From the NCBI GenBank assembly GCA_024276825.1, contig JAJRWI010000026.1, positions 1-43,206 of the forward strand: a stretch of 43,206 bases of DNA. Reading direction: 5' to 3'. The notes under the pieces were generated by a model, which was not told the DNA's origin, searched no databases, and was given only the letters and a program-made list of their open reading frames with translations. The position numbers were made by a program, and so were the translations under genes. This document shows, one piece after another, positions 9,601 to 20,600 of the stretch (positions are counted from its first letter, which is position 1; each line of letters starts with the position of its first letter). This DNA is from an archaeon. Its GTDB lineage: Archaea; Asgardarchaeota; Thorarchaeia; Thorarchaeales; Thorarchaeaceae.

Positions 9601-12275
9601 CTTGCAATTACTTTCCCAAGACTGCTTGTATCGTTAATCAGAGCCCAGACTACTGTATTATTTGTTTCAGCGTCAAAGTAATCACCAAGTGTGATCAAGG
9701 GGCCGTTAGTATCTAATGAGGGAGTTGCATATGAATATTCAATAACCTCGATAGTGAAGTATTCTACTGGATCATTTGGAGAACGATCACCATAAACAAA
9801 CTCATTAAATGAATCACCATCAACATCAAAAACTGCCGCCGACACTGCAGAGATAGCATGGCTGAGTGAAGGAAGGTTGGCATGAGCCACAAATGTACTG
9901 CCATTCCAATGCATTAAATATACTTGATATTCAGTAAGGATAAGAATATCATATTTATTTGTGGACACATTATAATAGCATGATATCCATCTTGTATTGG
10001 AGTCTAAGTCGGGACTGGTCCACTGAACTATTTGTGAGCCATCCCAGTCGTATGTATAGATTATTTTATATGATTTCCATCCAATAGTCACCAATTCATC
10101 AATGCCATCATTATCATAATCAATTGCAACCATGTTCCAAGCTGCGTCTTGATTAAGTGTTGTTTTATATGAAAAAGACGATCCAGTCCAGTCATAAAAT
10201 TCTATGTTTGAATATGAATTTGAAACTGCTAGTTCGATTTGGCCATCATTATCAATATCGAGAAACTCAAGCGACCCACCGAAGCATCCTCCCCAGTGCA
10301 CTGTCCATATTTGAACAAGTTGGCTTCCTGTATATCTATAGACAAACGCTGATGATTCATAGTATCCACATATCAAGCCTATTTCAAGAACTCCATCATT
10401 GTCGAGATCATAGAATTCAATATCATAAATTCCGTCTGCAAAAGTCAATGTGTTTGTTATTGGATATAAAGTTGAATCGATTTGGTGGCATACTACAAAA
10501 TTGATTGAGCCACTTGTAGTGGACTCGCGCCAATGGATTAAGTATTCAGGAATAGTGTCATTGTCCAAATCTATGACATTAACATACATATGGTAGGCTG
10601 AAAAATTGACCTGCAAAGTGTCTAATAGATTCCAATCCTTATTCTCATAGTTATATGAGTATACAAAGACCGAGTTATTTGGTAGATTGATGCGCTCGGT
10701 TAGAAATATCTCATTTGGGCCCAACCCATCATAATTATACATGAAGTATTCGTTATTTCTTACAAAAGTGTTGTTCCAGAATGCATCCTCTCTAAGCTCA
10801 AACGCATCCTTAGTTTGCGTCCAGTAGAACATTGTACGTTCGATCCAGTGATTTTCAAGGTCGATATCGGGAACCTCAGTGATTGTGCCCAATGATGAGG
10901 TAGAGCCATTGTAATAAACGCGATTGATTTCTCCAGTGAAATCGACCATTGTAAGATCTTGGTATCCATCTTTGTCAATATCGATGTAACTGTGTCCGTT
11001 CTCAGCGGTCACTAGCCAATAATATGGAGAAAGTGCTACTGAATCTATTGTGAACAATTGATTCCCTGTCCCCAGGTCTATTAGTGTTATCCCAGGGACA
11101 TCATTTCCCCCATAGTAAGAGAGTAATTCATAAGTGCCATCCTTATTTAGATCGAACACTCCTCCTGCTGGAAACAGACTGTTCCCGTTGATTGCTACTG
11201 CTGGAAACACATCCTCACCAGTGGTTGTGTTCAGCACATGAACATATTCTGTTGTGACCGAATAACTTCCTGTTCCTATCGCTACAAGTCCCTGACCCAC
11301 AAGCTCATCCACTATCAGGTAGTTTCCATCTGCGCTACCCTCTAGTGAAACACTCCATTTTACTGAATGGTCGGTTTCGTATAGCCGCCAATAGCTGCTC
11401 CCCCAGCCTCCAATAATCCATTCGGGTTGTCCGTCATGGTCGAAGTCTGCAATGTTTGAGTGAGACAGCCCCCAAGTGGGTACATAGAACTCGTCAAGGA
11501 TGACTTGATTGAAGTTCTTAAAACTTACCACCCTAAAGTATGTGTTAGTGTCGTCTGGCCAGCCATAGAAAATGACATCTCTGACTCCATCATTATTATA
11601 ATCATACATTATTGGATAAGACCAGAGTTTAGGGTTCCCCCCGTCATATTCCAGTATCGGAGTTCCATCAGTTGAGTTTAGAATCCACAGATATCGAATC
11701 GAGTTTTTGAATTGCTTACCAATTAATGCCTCGTATATCCCATCATTATTGAAGTCCTCAAACTGATAGAATCTATAATAGTCTGACTGGGTGTCATTTG
11801 ACCTGTATATCCACTCGATATCACCGGTCTGCTCATCGATTTTGTAAAAACTGAACTCGTAATATGATCCTTTTGGCTCAATGTACCATGCATAGACCTC
11901 AAGCGAACCATCTTGATCGGTGTCATTGATGCCTCCAAGACGCATGTCATTCAGATTCCACTCATAGTGAAATTTTCCATCATCCGAGTTCATTATGAAC
12001 TTTGCAATGCCAAAAGTACCATTCGTATACCGATAGCTAACTATCATCGCAGGCACTTCTTTTGTACTCTCAGAGAGAACATATCTACTAGGTAGATGAG
12101 TTTCTTCTTGAATATCAACAGATTTCACGTTATCATCAATCCTATCTGATTCACTCGCATCTGTCTGTACTATAGGAATTGATGAATTATGAATCGTTAC
12201 GAGTATTCCACCAACAAATAATAAGACTATTGCAACCACTATCAATCTATGAAAGACACCCTGCTCACGAGGCAT
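6630..12275 (-). CDS. Giant surface protein: FG-GAP propeller region plus about ten Ig-like modules and a C-terminal membrane anchor
   Basis: An 1881-residue protein. The ATG at 12275 is preceded by AGAGGGGTG and followed by an N-terminal hydrophobic segment (about residues 11-27), a signal peptide or anchor. Residues about 60-830 contain many FG-GAP/VCBS-type units with calcium-loop cores such as DFNNDG, DYNNDG and DLDNDT, expected to fold into beta-propellers. Residues about 880-1800 carry ten tandem modules of about 85-95 residues, most with the signature ILSYSxDGGxSWTNVSM followed by YKVYAEDxxGNW. A single hydrophobic segment near the end, then a short basic tail (KVRRRGHW), anchors it in the membrane with the bulk outside. 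It has very many N-glycosylation sequons. It is paralogous to the 2177-residue protein at 14625-21158. Adhesion or a surface-coat role is inferred from architecture. Confidence 0.88.
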   Translation of the reverse strand: MPREQGVFHRLIVVAIVLLFVGGILVTIHNSSIPIVQTDASESDRIDDNVKSVDIQEETHLPSRYVLSESTKEVPAMIVSYRYTNGTFGIAKFIMNSDDGKFHYEWNLNDMRLGGINDTDQDGSLEVYAWYIEPKGSYYEFSFYKIDEQTGDIEWIYRSNDTQSDYYRFYQFEDFNNDGIYEALIGKQFKNSIRYLWILNSTDGTPILEYDGGNPKLWSYPIMYDYNNDGVRDVIFYGWPDDTNTYFRVVSFKNFNQVILDEFYVPTWGLSHSNIADFDHDGQPEWIIGGWGSSYWRLYETDHSVKWSVSLEGSADGNYLIVDELVGQGLVAIGTGSYSVTTEYVHVLNTTTGEDVFPAVAINGNSLFPAGGVFDLNKDGTYELLSYYGGNDVPGITLIDLGTGNQLFTIDSVALSPYYWLVTAENGHSYIDIDKDGYQDLTMVDFTGEINRVYYNGSTSSLGTITEVPDIDLENHWIERTMFYWTQTKDAFELREDAFWNNTFVRNNEYFMYNYDGLGPNEIFLTERINLPNNSVFVYSYNYENKDWNLLDTLQVNFSAYHMYVNVIDLDNDTIPEYLIHWRESTTSGSINFVVCHQIDSTLYPITNTLTFADGIYDIEFYDLDNDGVLEIGLICGYYESSAFVYRYTGSQLVQIWTVHWGGCFGGSLEFLDIDNDGQIELAVSNSYSNIEFYDWTGSSFSYKTTLNQDAAWNMVAIDYDNDGIDELVTIGWKSYKIIYTYDWDGSQIVQWTSPDLDSNTRWISCYYNVSTNKYDILILTEYQVYLMHWNGSTFVAHANLPSLSHAISAVSAAVFDVDGDSFNEFVYGDRSPNDPVEYFTIEVIEYSYATPSLDTNGPLITLGDYFDAETNNTVVWALINDTSSLGKVIASYSYDNVSWINVTMHFNRTCWIWSIDNSSNNTIYYYVKAKDAIGNWATSQMRIYGQSDTTPPSITMAHAPNEPQPDDDVTVSAEITDASPISQAIMSYSTDGGSTWTNVSMTLGINWTAQIPAQPVGTDVQYKVYAEDSAGNWGTSSVNSYVVVDTNPPTIVTSRSPLAPTYNDDVTVYANVSDASSINQAILSYSTDGGASWTNVSMGFTVNWSAIIPTQSSGTTVQYKVYAEDAGGNWGISATDQYTVDDVTPPDIYVFRDPINPTINDAVQIIAMVMDSSGSSEAILSYSIDAGITWINVTMTYIGYDNFTQIIDAQSAGTWVYYKVYADDSFGNWNVSITYSYQVIDKQAPNFVDIWQDTSAPFYNESLTVYANVTDDSGVNQVILSYSIDGGLSWTNISMTFNDIWNASIPPQSADTNITYFLYAEDGFGNWATSNQSWYVVLDYPYPEIIEVAISPNSPTELDEVSINLTISDTSLVIQVILSYSIDKGSTWTNTTMVYSTNYTANISPQTAGTTVQFMFYIQDTIGRWTYSVVYNYTVGSNDSSPPTVSTRISPSIPTSDDLVIVSANVDDPNGISQVILSYSTDSGSSWTNVSMNDLGNGTYTGIIPNQPDDTTVLYRVYAADAFGNWEITSIESYTVDDSYVSVDVIWSIADYGSQGFVTIVANITDGSQVSYATLFYTKNNWTAYFVVNYTYSQDTYTWTFWIQNNETILFKIVICETSGKTTTIEDGPIAYGDFEVPTILADFDQYIYIEDAYCSFIVTDLTEVDNVIILYSFDGDHWIQASVSFNGTGYLGELDDLSVGVTIYIRVEATDVYGNTAFLGPLEVIIAEQNPPNIVYIYHYPDPVYANETIMPIFEINDDTSLSEFYVIYSTDLTNWTRIDLVYNESLYYAEIPGKPAGTYIYFLGIAVDIFGNENRTEMVSIYVQEGTAIGNVDDWAQNLRLILSVGITTLSFAVIIYFLIKILKVRRRGHWASNFSNP
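6790..9700 (-). repeat. Coding tandem array of about ten Ig-like modules
   Basis: Within the 1881-residue protein the module carrying ILSYSTDGGSSWTNVSM-type strands recurs about ten times, at roughly 270-300 bases per unit. The middle copies are closest to each other. The last three copies diverge (FYTKNNWTAYF, LYSFDGDHWIQ, IYSTDLTNWTR) and match the last three modules of the other giant protein in order. Boundaries are approximate. Confidence 0.8.
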
Positions 12276-12676
12276 TTACAAGACACCCCTCTGACTGCAT
12301 GGCTAATATCAGTTAATTATCTAATGGCTATTGAATATAAAAATAAACAGTTGATGTATCCCATTTTGCTAATTGGTAGCTTATTAGGTTTGCATTGATA
12401 TTTTATGATAGATATAACTTGCTAAAAGATATTGGTGCAATTGATATTATATAATCAGGTGAATTCATATTTGCCTATATTTCTATATTGCCATATTTCT
12501 ATTATTTATCCATTTAACGTCCAACGCAATTATTCGGCAATGACTGCAATCAAAGAAATATATTCTCAATGATGGAACCTGATGCATCACAAACCACACA
12601 TGAAATTGATTTATAATTGATTGATGCTAGTGTGAGATGTTGGATAATAAGGATTAGATAGAAAACCAAAAACTAC
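12276..12676. other. AT-rich gap between divergent genes
   Basis: About 400 bases between divergently read genes. Apart from the TATA-like box near 12340 for the leftward gene, and a weaker GATTTATAATTG near 12610 that could serve the rightward gene, I see only AT-rich sequence, including a run of TATTTCTAT-like words near 12475-12505. No ORF or RNA gene is supported. Confidence 0.5.
12333..12344 (-). promoter_or_regulatory. TATA-like box for the 1881-residue surface protein
   Basis: The minus strand reads ATTTTTATATTC about 60 bases before the ATG at 12275. The same distance (about 55 bases) separates TATA-like sequences from the starts of the 2177-residue paralogue and of the carboxykinase gene, which supports a real archaeal promoter with a leader of about 30 bases. 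Confidence 0.5.
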
Positions 12677-12724
12677 GTGCTTACAATTTGTACATCAGAC
12701 AGCCATGTAATGAGGCAGGATAGC

Positions 12725-13762
12725 ATGAGCAGAGATAGAAGTGATTGGAAGCAAGAATTGAAGAGAATCAAGGTCATCGTGAATTTCATCATCAGTGCCG
12801 CCTTAGGCGTACCAAATCTTATTGATGTTCTTTTTACTGTGGGAGAATATCTAAATAAAAAGAAGCAAGAGAGAGGGACATTAACAAGAGTACATGGTTC
12901 AATAACTCATTCATGGAGCATATTTCAAACGCAAATGAAGGATATCAAAAGTATCTATTATTCCAAACTAGACAATGAATTTTGTGGACTTGCATTTGAT
13001 CGTGCTGATGAATTAAGGTATGAAACAATCCAGACTGGTTTTCGAGACATTCAGAGAGTAGTGCCACGAGATATTGATGGGAAATTATTGTCCCCAATTG
13101 TTGGCTATGCCTACTCGCTTTCAGTCTTGACAAAGGATTTTATCTATTCCGAAAGCGATTGCATTTCAATTGACATTGAAATGTTTGAACCAAAGGAATC
13201 AATGAAACAACTTGCTGAGTTAATGAAGGGAATATCAAATATTACGCGCGCTTTGGATAGTTTAAGAAATCTAAACAGACGCGACCTAAAGAGGACCAGA
13301 CCTGAAGATATTTTCAGGAACTATGTATTCATTGGAGATATTGCAAGACGTTTCATCCCAGCTATTGGATGGCATATTTCAAGAGAAGAGATTCCTCATT
13401 CTGACTACTTGGAACAGCCTGAGATTCTTCATCTGGTCTTTGACAGCATGACCAAACAAGTGCTTTCATCTTCAAGAGTAAATATGAGAATCGACCAATT
13501 TGCCAACCATCTGAATATCCCGAATTCCTTTGCTCAAAGGATTGTTTCAGACTTGATCAATGAAGGCGAACTAAAACTATTTCTTACAAACGACGGATTG
13601 CTGATTGATTGGACAACTGGGATGGACCATTTCACTGATCTCATCAGCAGTAACCCTGACAATATTAACAAAATCTTAATGAAATTTGGAATCAATGAGA
13701 ATCAGGCAATTGTGTTTATTCTTGATTCCATTAAACGAAAAATGCAGACTGTTTCTATGTAA
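12725..13762 (+). CDS. Unrecognised soluble protein with a likely C-terminal winged helix
   Basis: I choose the ATG at 12725 (345 residues) because GAGGCAGGA lies just upstream. The same frame is open back to a GTG at 12677, which would add 16 residues and lacks such a site. The front is basic and helical (RDRSDWKQELKRIKVIV) with a moderately hydrophobic stretch; the centre is helical with no recognised motif. Near residues 240-300 the pattern VNMRIDQFANHLNIPNSFAQRIVSDLINEGEL fits a winged-helix unit in which one helix reads a partner and the wing follows. It could be a DNA-binding regulator or a winged-helix protein-interaction module. It is the only plus-strand gene between the two giant surface genes, so a role in their control is possible but unproven. 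Confidence 0.7.
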   Translation: MSRDRSDWKQELKRIKVIVNFIISAALGVPNLIDVLFTVGEYLNKKKQERGTLTRVHGSITHSWSIFQTQMKDIKSIYYSKLDNEFCGLAFDRADELRYETIQTGFRDIQRVVPRDIDGKLLSPIVGYAYSLSVLTKDFIYSESDCISIDIEMFEPKESMKQLAELMKGISNITRALDSLRNLNRRDLKRTRPEDIFRNYVFIGDIARRFIPAIGWHISREEIPHSDYLEQPEILHLVFDSMTKQVLSSSRVNMRIDQFANHLNIPNSFAQRIVSDLINEGELKLFLTNDGLLIDWTTGMDHFTDLISSNPDNINKILMKFGINENQAIVFILDSIKRKMQTVSM

Positions 13763-13909
13763 TTAGGAAAAAATGAACATAAAGAATGTGTTTCCTAAGA
13801 ATCGTATCTTACAAATCTCACACAATTACAATCGGGCAGTCAAATTAACAGCACCAGTTCATCTTGATATTTTGAATACATTGATAGTCGATGGTCATGT
13901 AATTTGACA

Positions 13910-14539
13910 TTAGTATTTTCGACTTGCAACACTTACATCAATTAATATGATATTGTTTCTTCTCAAATCATCACTTATTGATTGCTTGATCATTTTCGAA
14001 AGTTCAAAATCTGGCAGGCTTTTGAATCGGGTCAGGTCAACACCAAGTTCGCTGAAAGTGATGTTGAGGTTGCTATTCAACACACTGTGTATTGGTCCTT
14101 CAAGAAAATCAAAATAATGTCTTTCAGAAATTTTTGAGTTATTTATGAAACCTCTATAAAACAACTCATGGTTATCAATCTCGATATTCAGTTTGATCGC
14201 CAGTCCAAAATGACTCGAATCTGCCAGTTGACCAACTTTATAGGGAATTCCAGAAGTTATTGTGCCACTCTTTCGTAGGAATGCCATTCTACCTGATGCA
14301 TTAATTGCTCTTTCAGTTACTTGCCATCTTTCAAGTTCGTTAAGAATAAAATGGGCTTGCATGTTCCCCGCGGTTAATGCAACAACCCAGTTTGGGTAGG
14401 TGCCTATTACAACTCCATTCACAGACTTTTCTAATTTGATTGACTTGTACCAGATGCTAGAAGATGGTTCCTCAAAATACATACTTCTACTTGTTTTTGA
14501 TGTGACATCTTTAAAATACTTTTCAACCGGCTCACTCAT
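13910..14539 (-). CDS. Unrecognised 209-residue protein, weakly SPFH/band 7-like
   Basis: No signal peptide or membrane segment is visible. The central part (GLAIKLNIEIDNHELFYRGF, then HYFDFLEGPIHSVLNSNLN) and the end (LRRNNIILIDVSVAS) loosely follow the order of strands and helices in the SPFH/band 7 fold: beta strands, a position for the DP-type turn, a helix across the barrel, then a final strand in a late-acting position. This is a weak pattern match and could be wrong. The start has no ribosome site, but a TATA-like ATATAAATA lies about 25-30 bases upstream, consistent with leaderless expression. It sits just upstream in sequence of the 2177-residue gene's 3' end and is read in the same direction. 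Confidence 0.6.
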   Translation of the reverse strand: MSEPVEKYFKDVTSKTSRSMYFEEPSSSIWYKSIKLEKSVNGVVIGTYPNWVVALTAGNMQAHFILNELERWQVTERAINASGRMAFLRKSGTITSGIPYKVGQLADSSHFGLAIKLNIEIDNHELFYRGFINNSKISERHYFDFLEGPIHSVLNSNLNITFSELGVDLTRFKSLPDFELSKMIKQSISDDLRRNNIILIDVSVASRKY

Positions 14540-14624
14540 GTGTTTAGCAAAGCATTTGTAATATTTATATTATTGCTGAGTGCCACTGCTCTTTTGAATT
14601 AAAGTGAAGACACAACTATTATGC

Positions 14625-17600
14625 TCAGGGGTTTGAAACTTGTGAGGTCCATTGAGTGGCTTTTCTCGCTTGAAGTATCTTTCTCAGGAAGTAGATGATT
14701 ATGATTAATGAAACCGATGTTATACCTATGGACAAGAGATTATAAGTCATGCCGTTAAGATCAATATTACCAGGTGGTTGTCCTTCCTGAACGTATACAG
14801 TGATCATCTCAGTCCTGTTCTCGTTGCCATAAATATCCACTGCAATGCCAATGAAGTAAACGTAGGTTCCAGCGTCTTGCCCGGGTATTTCTGCAGTGTA
14901 TAATGACCCATTGTAAACAAGATCAATCCGGGTCCATTGTGTCAAATCAACAGAATACAGGATATACACTTCTAACAGTTTGCTGTCATCTTCAGCTCTT
15001 ATGAATGGCCTAATTGTTTCATTTGCATAGACGGGCTCTGGAATGTAGAATAGATACTCTATTTCAGGTAGAATATGTTCACCGATTACTACCTCCACTG
15101 GCCCAAAGTTTTTGATGTTGCCATATACATCAGAGGCTGTGACAAGGATTTTTACAGCTACTCCGACTTGTCCATTTTCAATTTCTGCAATGTAGTATGT
15201 TCCATTGAACAAAACTGAAGCATGATTCCAATGTATGCTATCGAAGGAATACAAAATTGTAACATTCGTGACTTTTGTATTGTCTGTTATCAAGAAGACA
15301 CAGTAGGGTTCATCAATAAAGATGAATTCATTAAATGTGGCTTCAATCAAGGGGGTCTCAAAATCACCATATGTGATTGGCCCATCTTCAAGAAGTTTAC
15401 TTTTTCCTGTAGTTTCTTTTGCGACTATTTTGACTAATATTGTCTGATTGTTTAATATCCAGAAAGTCCATGTATAGCTTGATCTTGACTCTGTGTAGTT
15501 GATAACTTGATAGGAGGTCCAGTTGTTTGTGGTATAGAACAGAGCAACAAAACTCATCTCAGAATCATCAGTGATGTTTACTATGACTGTGACCAAGCCT
15601 CGGTCTCCATACTCCGCTACTGTCCAAATCAATTCAATCTCAGGTTCTGTATCATCGACAATGTATGATTTGGTTTCACTAATTGCCCAATTTCCATTCA
15701 AATCCAGTGCATAGACTCTGAAATAAACTGTTGTTCCATCAGCCTGCATGGGTAGCAAGCCAGTGTATGTTCCATTTCCAAGATCGGTCATTGACACATT
15801 TGTCCAAGTTGCTCCGCCATCCACAGAGTAGGATAGAATCACTGAGTTAATACCTTCGGCATCAAACACATTTGCTTGAACAAGCACCAAATCATCAGAC
15901 GTGGGACTATCAGGATCAATGCGGATATTAATTGTCGGTGGAGTGGCATCCACAAATGTAACAGTATAATTGTATATTGCAGAAATAGACCAGAGTCCTA
16001 TATTGTCCTCCATATAGATCTTGAATAAAACTTGAACACCTGCTGACTGTGTTGGAATGTCAGCTGTCCAACTTGCATTAAGAATCATTGTAATGTTTGC
16101 CCATGAAGCTCCACCGTCTATCGAGTATGATAGTATTGCCTGACTTATCCCAGACGTGTCGGTGGCATTAACTAGAATTGTGACAGGTTCGTGATCGTTT
16201 GGAACAACTGGCTCATATGCTATATTTTCAATAGTAGGAGGAGTATTGTCCACAATCAGATAGTAATATAGACTTGAAACAGCCCAGTTCCCCTCGTTAT
16301 CCTCTGCGTAAATCTTGTATGTGACATTGGTACCTGCTGAGTTTGGTGAAATCTCTGCGGTCCAATTGACATTCAGCGTCATTGAAACATTTGTCCATGA
16401 AACACCTCCATCTAATGAATATGAAAGAATGACTTGATTGACACCACTGGGATCTGTTGCACTGACATTAACAACGACTGACATTGTATCATCAGGATTG
16501 ATTGGTGTGTGTATGATGGTCAGCGTTGGGCCTTCCCCATCTCGAACAGTGTAGTTAAATGTTACAGAAACATTCCAATTGCCATATGTGTCATTAGAAT
16601 AGACTCTGTAGAAAACAAGTGTGTCAATACCTTGCTGTGGAATATATTCTTCGTAGTTGTCGTTTTCAATATGTATCATTGTAATGTTTATCCATGTTGT
16701 TCCGCCATCGGTGGAATATGACAGAACTGCGGTATCTATACCACTATTATCAGTTATATTAGCAACAATACGGACAGTGTCAAGATTGGTGGGTTCAGAT
16801 TGCTCACGCATAACATTAATCGTGGGTGGTTGGGTATCATCAACGGCATACTGTTCTGTTTCGCTTGTTCCCCAGTTTCCAGCAACATCTTCGGCATATA
16901 CCTTGTATTGCACAACCGTTCCTGATGACTGAGAGGGAATCGTTGCAGTCCAATTTCCAGAATAGCTCATTGACAGATTTGTCCATGAGCTACCGCCATC
17001 TACCGAATATGAGAGAATGACCTGGCTTATCGAGCTTGTATCATTTACATCAGCATATACGATTACAGAATCTGCAGAAGTTGGATTGATTGGATTACGC
17101 GAAGTAATTATATTTGGTGAGGTAGTATCATTTACTGTATAGTTTGTTATAGAACTCACAGCCCAGTTTCCTATTCCGTCCTCTGCATACACTTTGTAGT
17201 GGACAGTTGTACCAATCGGTTGAGCAGGGATGTCCGCAGTCCAATTAGTATTATGAGTCATTGATACATTGGTCCATGAGCTCCCACCATCTGTCGAGTA
17301 TGAGAGTATTGCTTGTGAAACATCGTCAGGATCGGAAATTTCGGCAGAAACTGTGACCGTATCATTTAAGGTTGGGTTGGAGGGACTATGACTTGTGTTA
17401 ATAGATGGACCCTGAGAGTTATCTACTGTGTATTGGGTTATACTACTTACGCCCCAATTTCCATTTGTATCATTGGAATAGACTTTATACATCACTATGG
17501 TTCCAGCACTCTGCTGAGGTATTGTTGCAGTATAATTGCCAATGCTAAATGTCATTGTTATATTTGTCCAGCTTGTTCCACCATCTAAAGAATAAGACAA

Positions 17601-20600
17601 TATTGCAGAAGACACGCCAGAAGGATCGGTTATTTCAGCAGAAACTTGAACATCATCAATATCTTTAGGAACAGCTGGCCGGTGTGATGTTGCTATATGT
17701 GGACCAACGATATCTATAGCATGCAATCTCCAATTAATCTGAACAACTAGATAATCAAAGAGCGAGGAGTTCAATGAATTTCTAAGTTTAAACACTACCT
17801 CGTAGCAATTATCATAGTCAATATCCCCAATTGAATTTGCCCCATAGACAGATGAAACATTCAATTGGAGTTCCACTGCTGATAGGACACTAAACCCACT
17901 TCCATTCCAATGGGTTATGAATATCCCATCTGATCGACATAGAATCAATTCATATTCTTGACTGAATTGATTATAAAAGACATTAAAACTATAGATTGTG
18001 GGGCCACTAGAACTACTCCATGAATTGAACTCAGTTCCTGTCCATTCATCAATGAAAATAATGTCACCTCCTCGTTCAGTTGACACAATTTCATTTTGTG
18101 TATCATTGTCAATGTCCACAATGAATAGCAATGAAGAAGTTGGTGTACGTGAAATTGATGCTTTGTACGTAAATGTTGATCCAGTCCAATCATACACATC
18201 AATACCAGCTGCTGAATGCGAGCAAATTAATTCTGGAAACGAGTCACCATCAATCTCGCCCACCCTAACTGATGCAACAAAACTAGATCCAAAATTCACA
18301 TTCCAAATTGATGATAATACCGATCCATCAAAAGAATATACATAGACACCACTATCAAAATATGCAGTTGCGATAACAATCTCAAGAATGCCATCGCCAT
18401 CAAAATCAAAAAAGTCAACATCATAAATATGGTCAGAAAATGTCAATCGATTAGATATCGGGACAAGTAAATTGCCCACACGATGACAGATTAATAAATA
18501 GGTTGTAGATGCTGACAATTCTGAATAAATAGTAATGTACTCGATTCTATTATCATTGTCTAGATCCTTTGGAATAATGTAGAAATTTTGGCCTACTTGT
18601 TCAAATGTAAGAGTGGTCAATATTGTCCATGAATGGTTATAGCGGTTATATTTGTAAATGCAAAATGTACCGTTATTTTCTTCAGGAGAAGATAAGATAA
18701 GTTCATCACCGGGAGTTCCATCAAAATCAAAAAAGAAATATTTCTTGAATCCATTTAGCTCGTAGGCAGTGGTGGAATCAATCCAACTGGGATTTGAATC
18801 AATTGTGAAGTTGTTGACTTGTGAAACACCTTGATTACCAGCAACATCAATTGCATACACTTTGTAGTAGACAGTCGTTCCCAAGCTCTGAGGAGGTATT
18901 GTTTGAACCCAATATGACTCATCCATATACATTGAACAATTCGTCCAAAGGGATCCATCCAGAGAGTATGATAAAATAACTTCATGTAAACTGGATTGGT
19001 CCTGAATAGAGGCCCAGATGGTTGCATTATCATATTCCGAGATATGTTCATGAAAATGCCCGATGTCAATTGTCGGTGGTGTATTGTCAGTAAGAGGGGT
19101 TCGGCTTGAGTATTCAAGTACGGTGATAATCATCCACTCAGCAGGATTATTTATATTATCTTGGTCAGAGATAATTATTTCATCACGGGCATCATTATCA
19201 ATATCAGACACAGTAATACAAGGTGCGTTAATATATGTCATCGCCAAGCTTTCATAGGTTTGGAAGTTGCTTCCATTGGATTCCATCAAGTAGGCTCCAT
19301 TGGTAGTTATTGTAAACAAGTCCCATTTTTTAGTTATGGTATTGAAATATCGTTCTATGTTTTTGACATCATTTGACATAACTGCTCCGATTGATTGACT
19401 AATTGAGGTTCCGTCCCAATTATACACATAGATATTTCTTTCATTATGTTCGGACCAACCACATGCAACAAGCTCATCGACTCCATCAAAATCATAATCT
19501 ATACAAACCATATTCCTTGCAGCATCTTGGGCAAATGAACCCATTAATGAAAAAGTAGAACCTGTCCATTCATAAAATTCTAATTGAGAAAGAGCATTAG
19601 AAACAACAAATTCGACTTGACTGTCATTGTTAATATCAATAAATTTACATGAACCTAGAAAACAACTTCCATAATACTTGGTCCAGTTAAGTACTAACTG
19701 GTTATCTACCCATTTGTAAACATAAGCGGAAGAGTCGTAATAGCCAGTTACAAGCCCAATTTCCATAATTCCATCATCATCGACATCAAAGAAATCCATA
19801 TCATAAATGCCATCAGAAAATTGTATCGAGTTTGATACTAGATAAAGCATTGAACCTTGTTTATGAAAGATCCCAAGATTATAATTTGATCCAGTTCCTG
19901 TATTGTATTTAATGATATATTCGAGTTGTCCATCATTGTCTAGATCATAAGTTATAGGATATCTCAGAGTTGTGTTAATATTCAGGTTTAAAGTATCTTG
20001 AGGTTTCCAAATATTATTGATATAGTCATATGATAGAATAAATACAGAATTATTATCATTGTATTTTGGGACTATTTCGTTGACAATTATTTCGGTTCCA
20101 CCTAGCAAGTCATAATTAAATGCATAGCGCCCAGTTCCAAATTGAATAGTGCAATTATAAAATGATACCTCACGTAGATTAAATGTTTCTTTGTTTCCAA
20201 TACTCGATGTGTAATTTGATTTAATGTTATCATAAATATTAGTACTGTCTTCCTGAAGATAGTCATGAATAGCAATGAATGAATGATGAGTGACAGTTTC
20301 GCCAGGATTTGGAAACGCTTCATTCACCATATAGTCATAATCTGGTGGCACGCTCGAATCTCCACCGTAATAAATCACAACTTGATTAGGCCCTGTGGTG
20401 CCATATACCATACCAATTGTTACAGCTTCTTGAGTATTGGGATCATATACCCGTGTATATGGATATTGCGAATCAAGGGCGTAATTGCGCCATCCAGTAG
20501 AGCCAGTCATATCAATATTACCAGTACCATATACATACATTATGTCATTTGCACAAGTTTCAGAGGGATAAACACCCTGTCCCAGTTTATATTTTATATT

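Noticed and set aside
6790..9700. The tandem coding repeats as a CRISPR or satellite array.
   Set aside because: Units are about 270-300 bases, diverge at the DNA level, and keep an open reading frame with a consistent protein module, so they are protein repeats.
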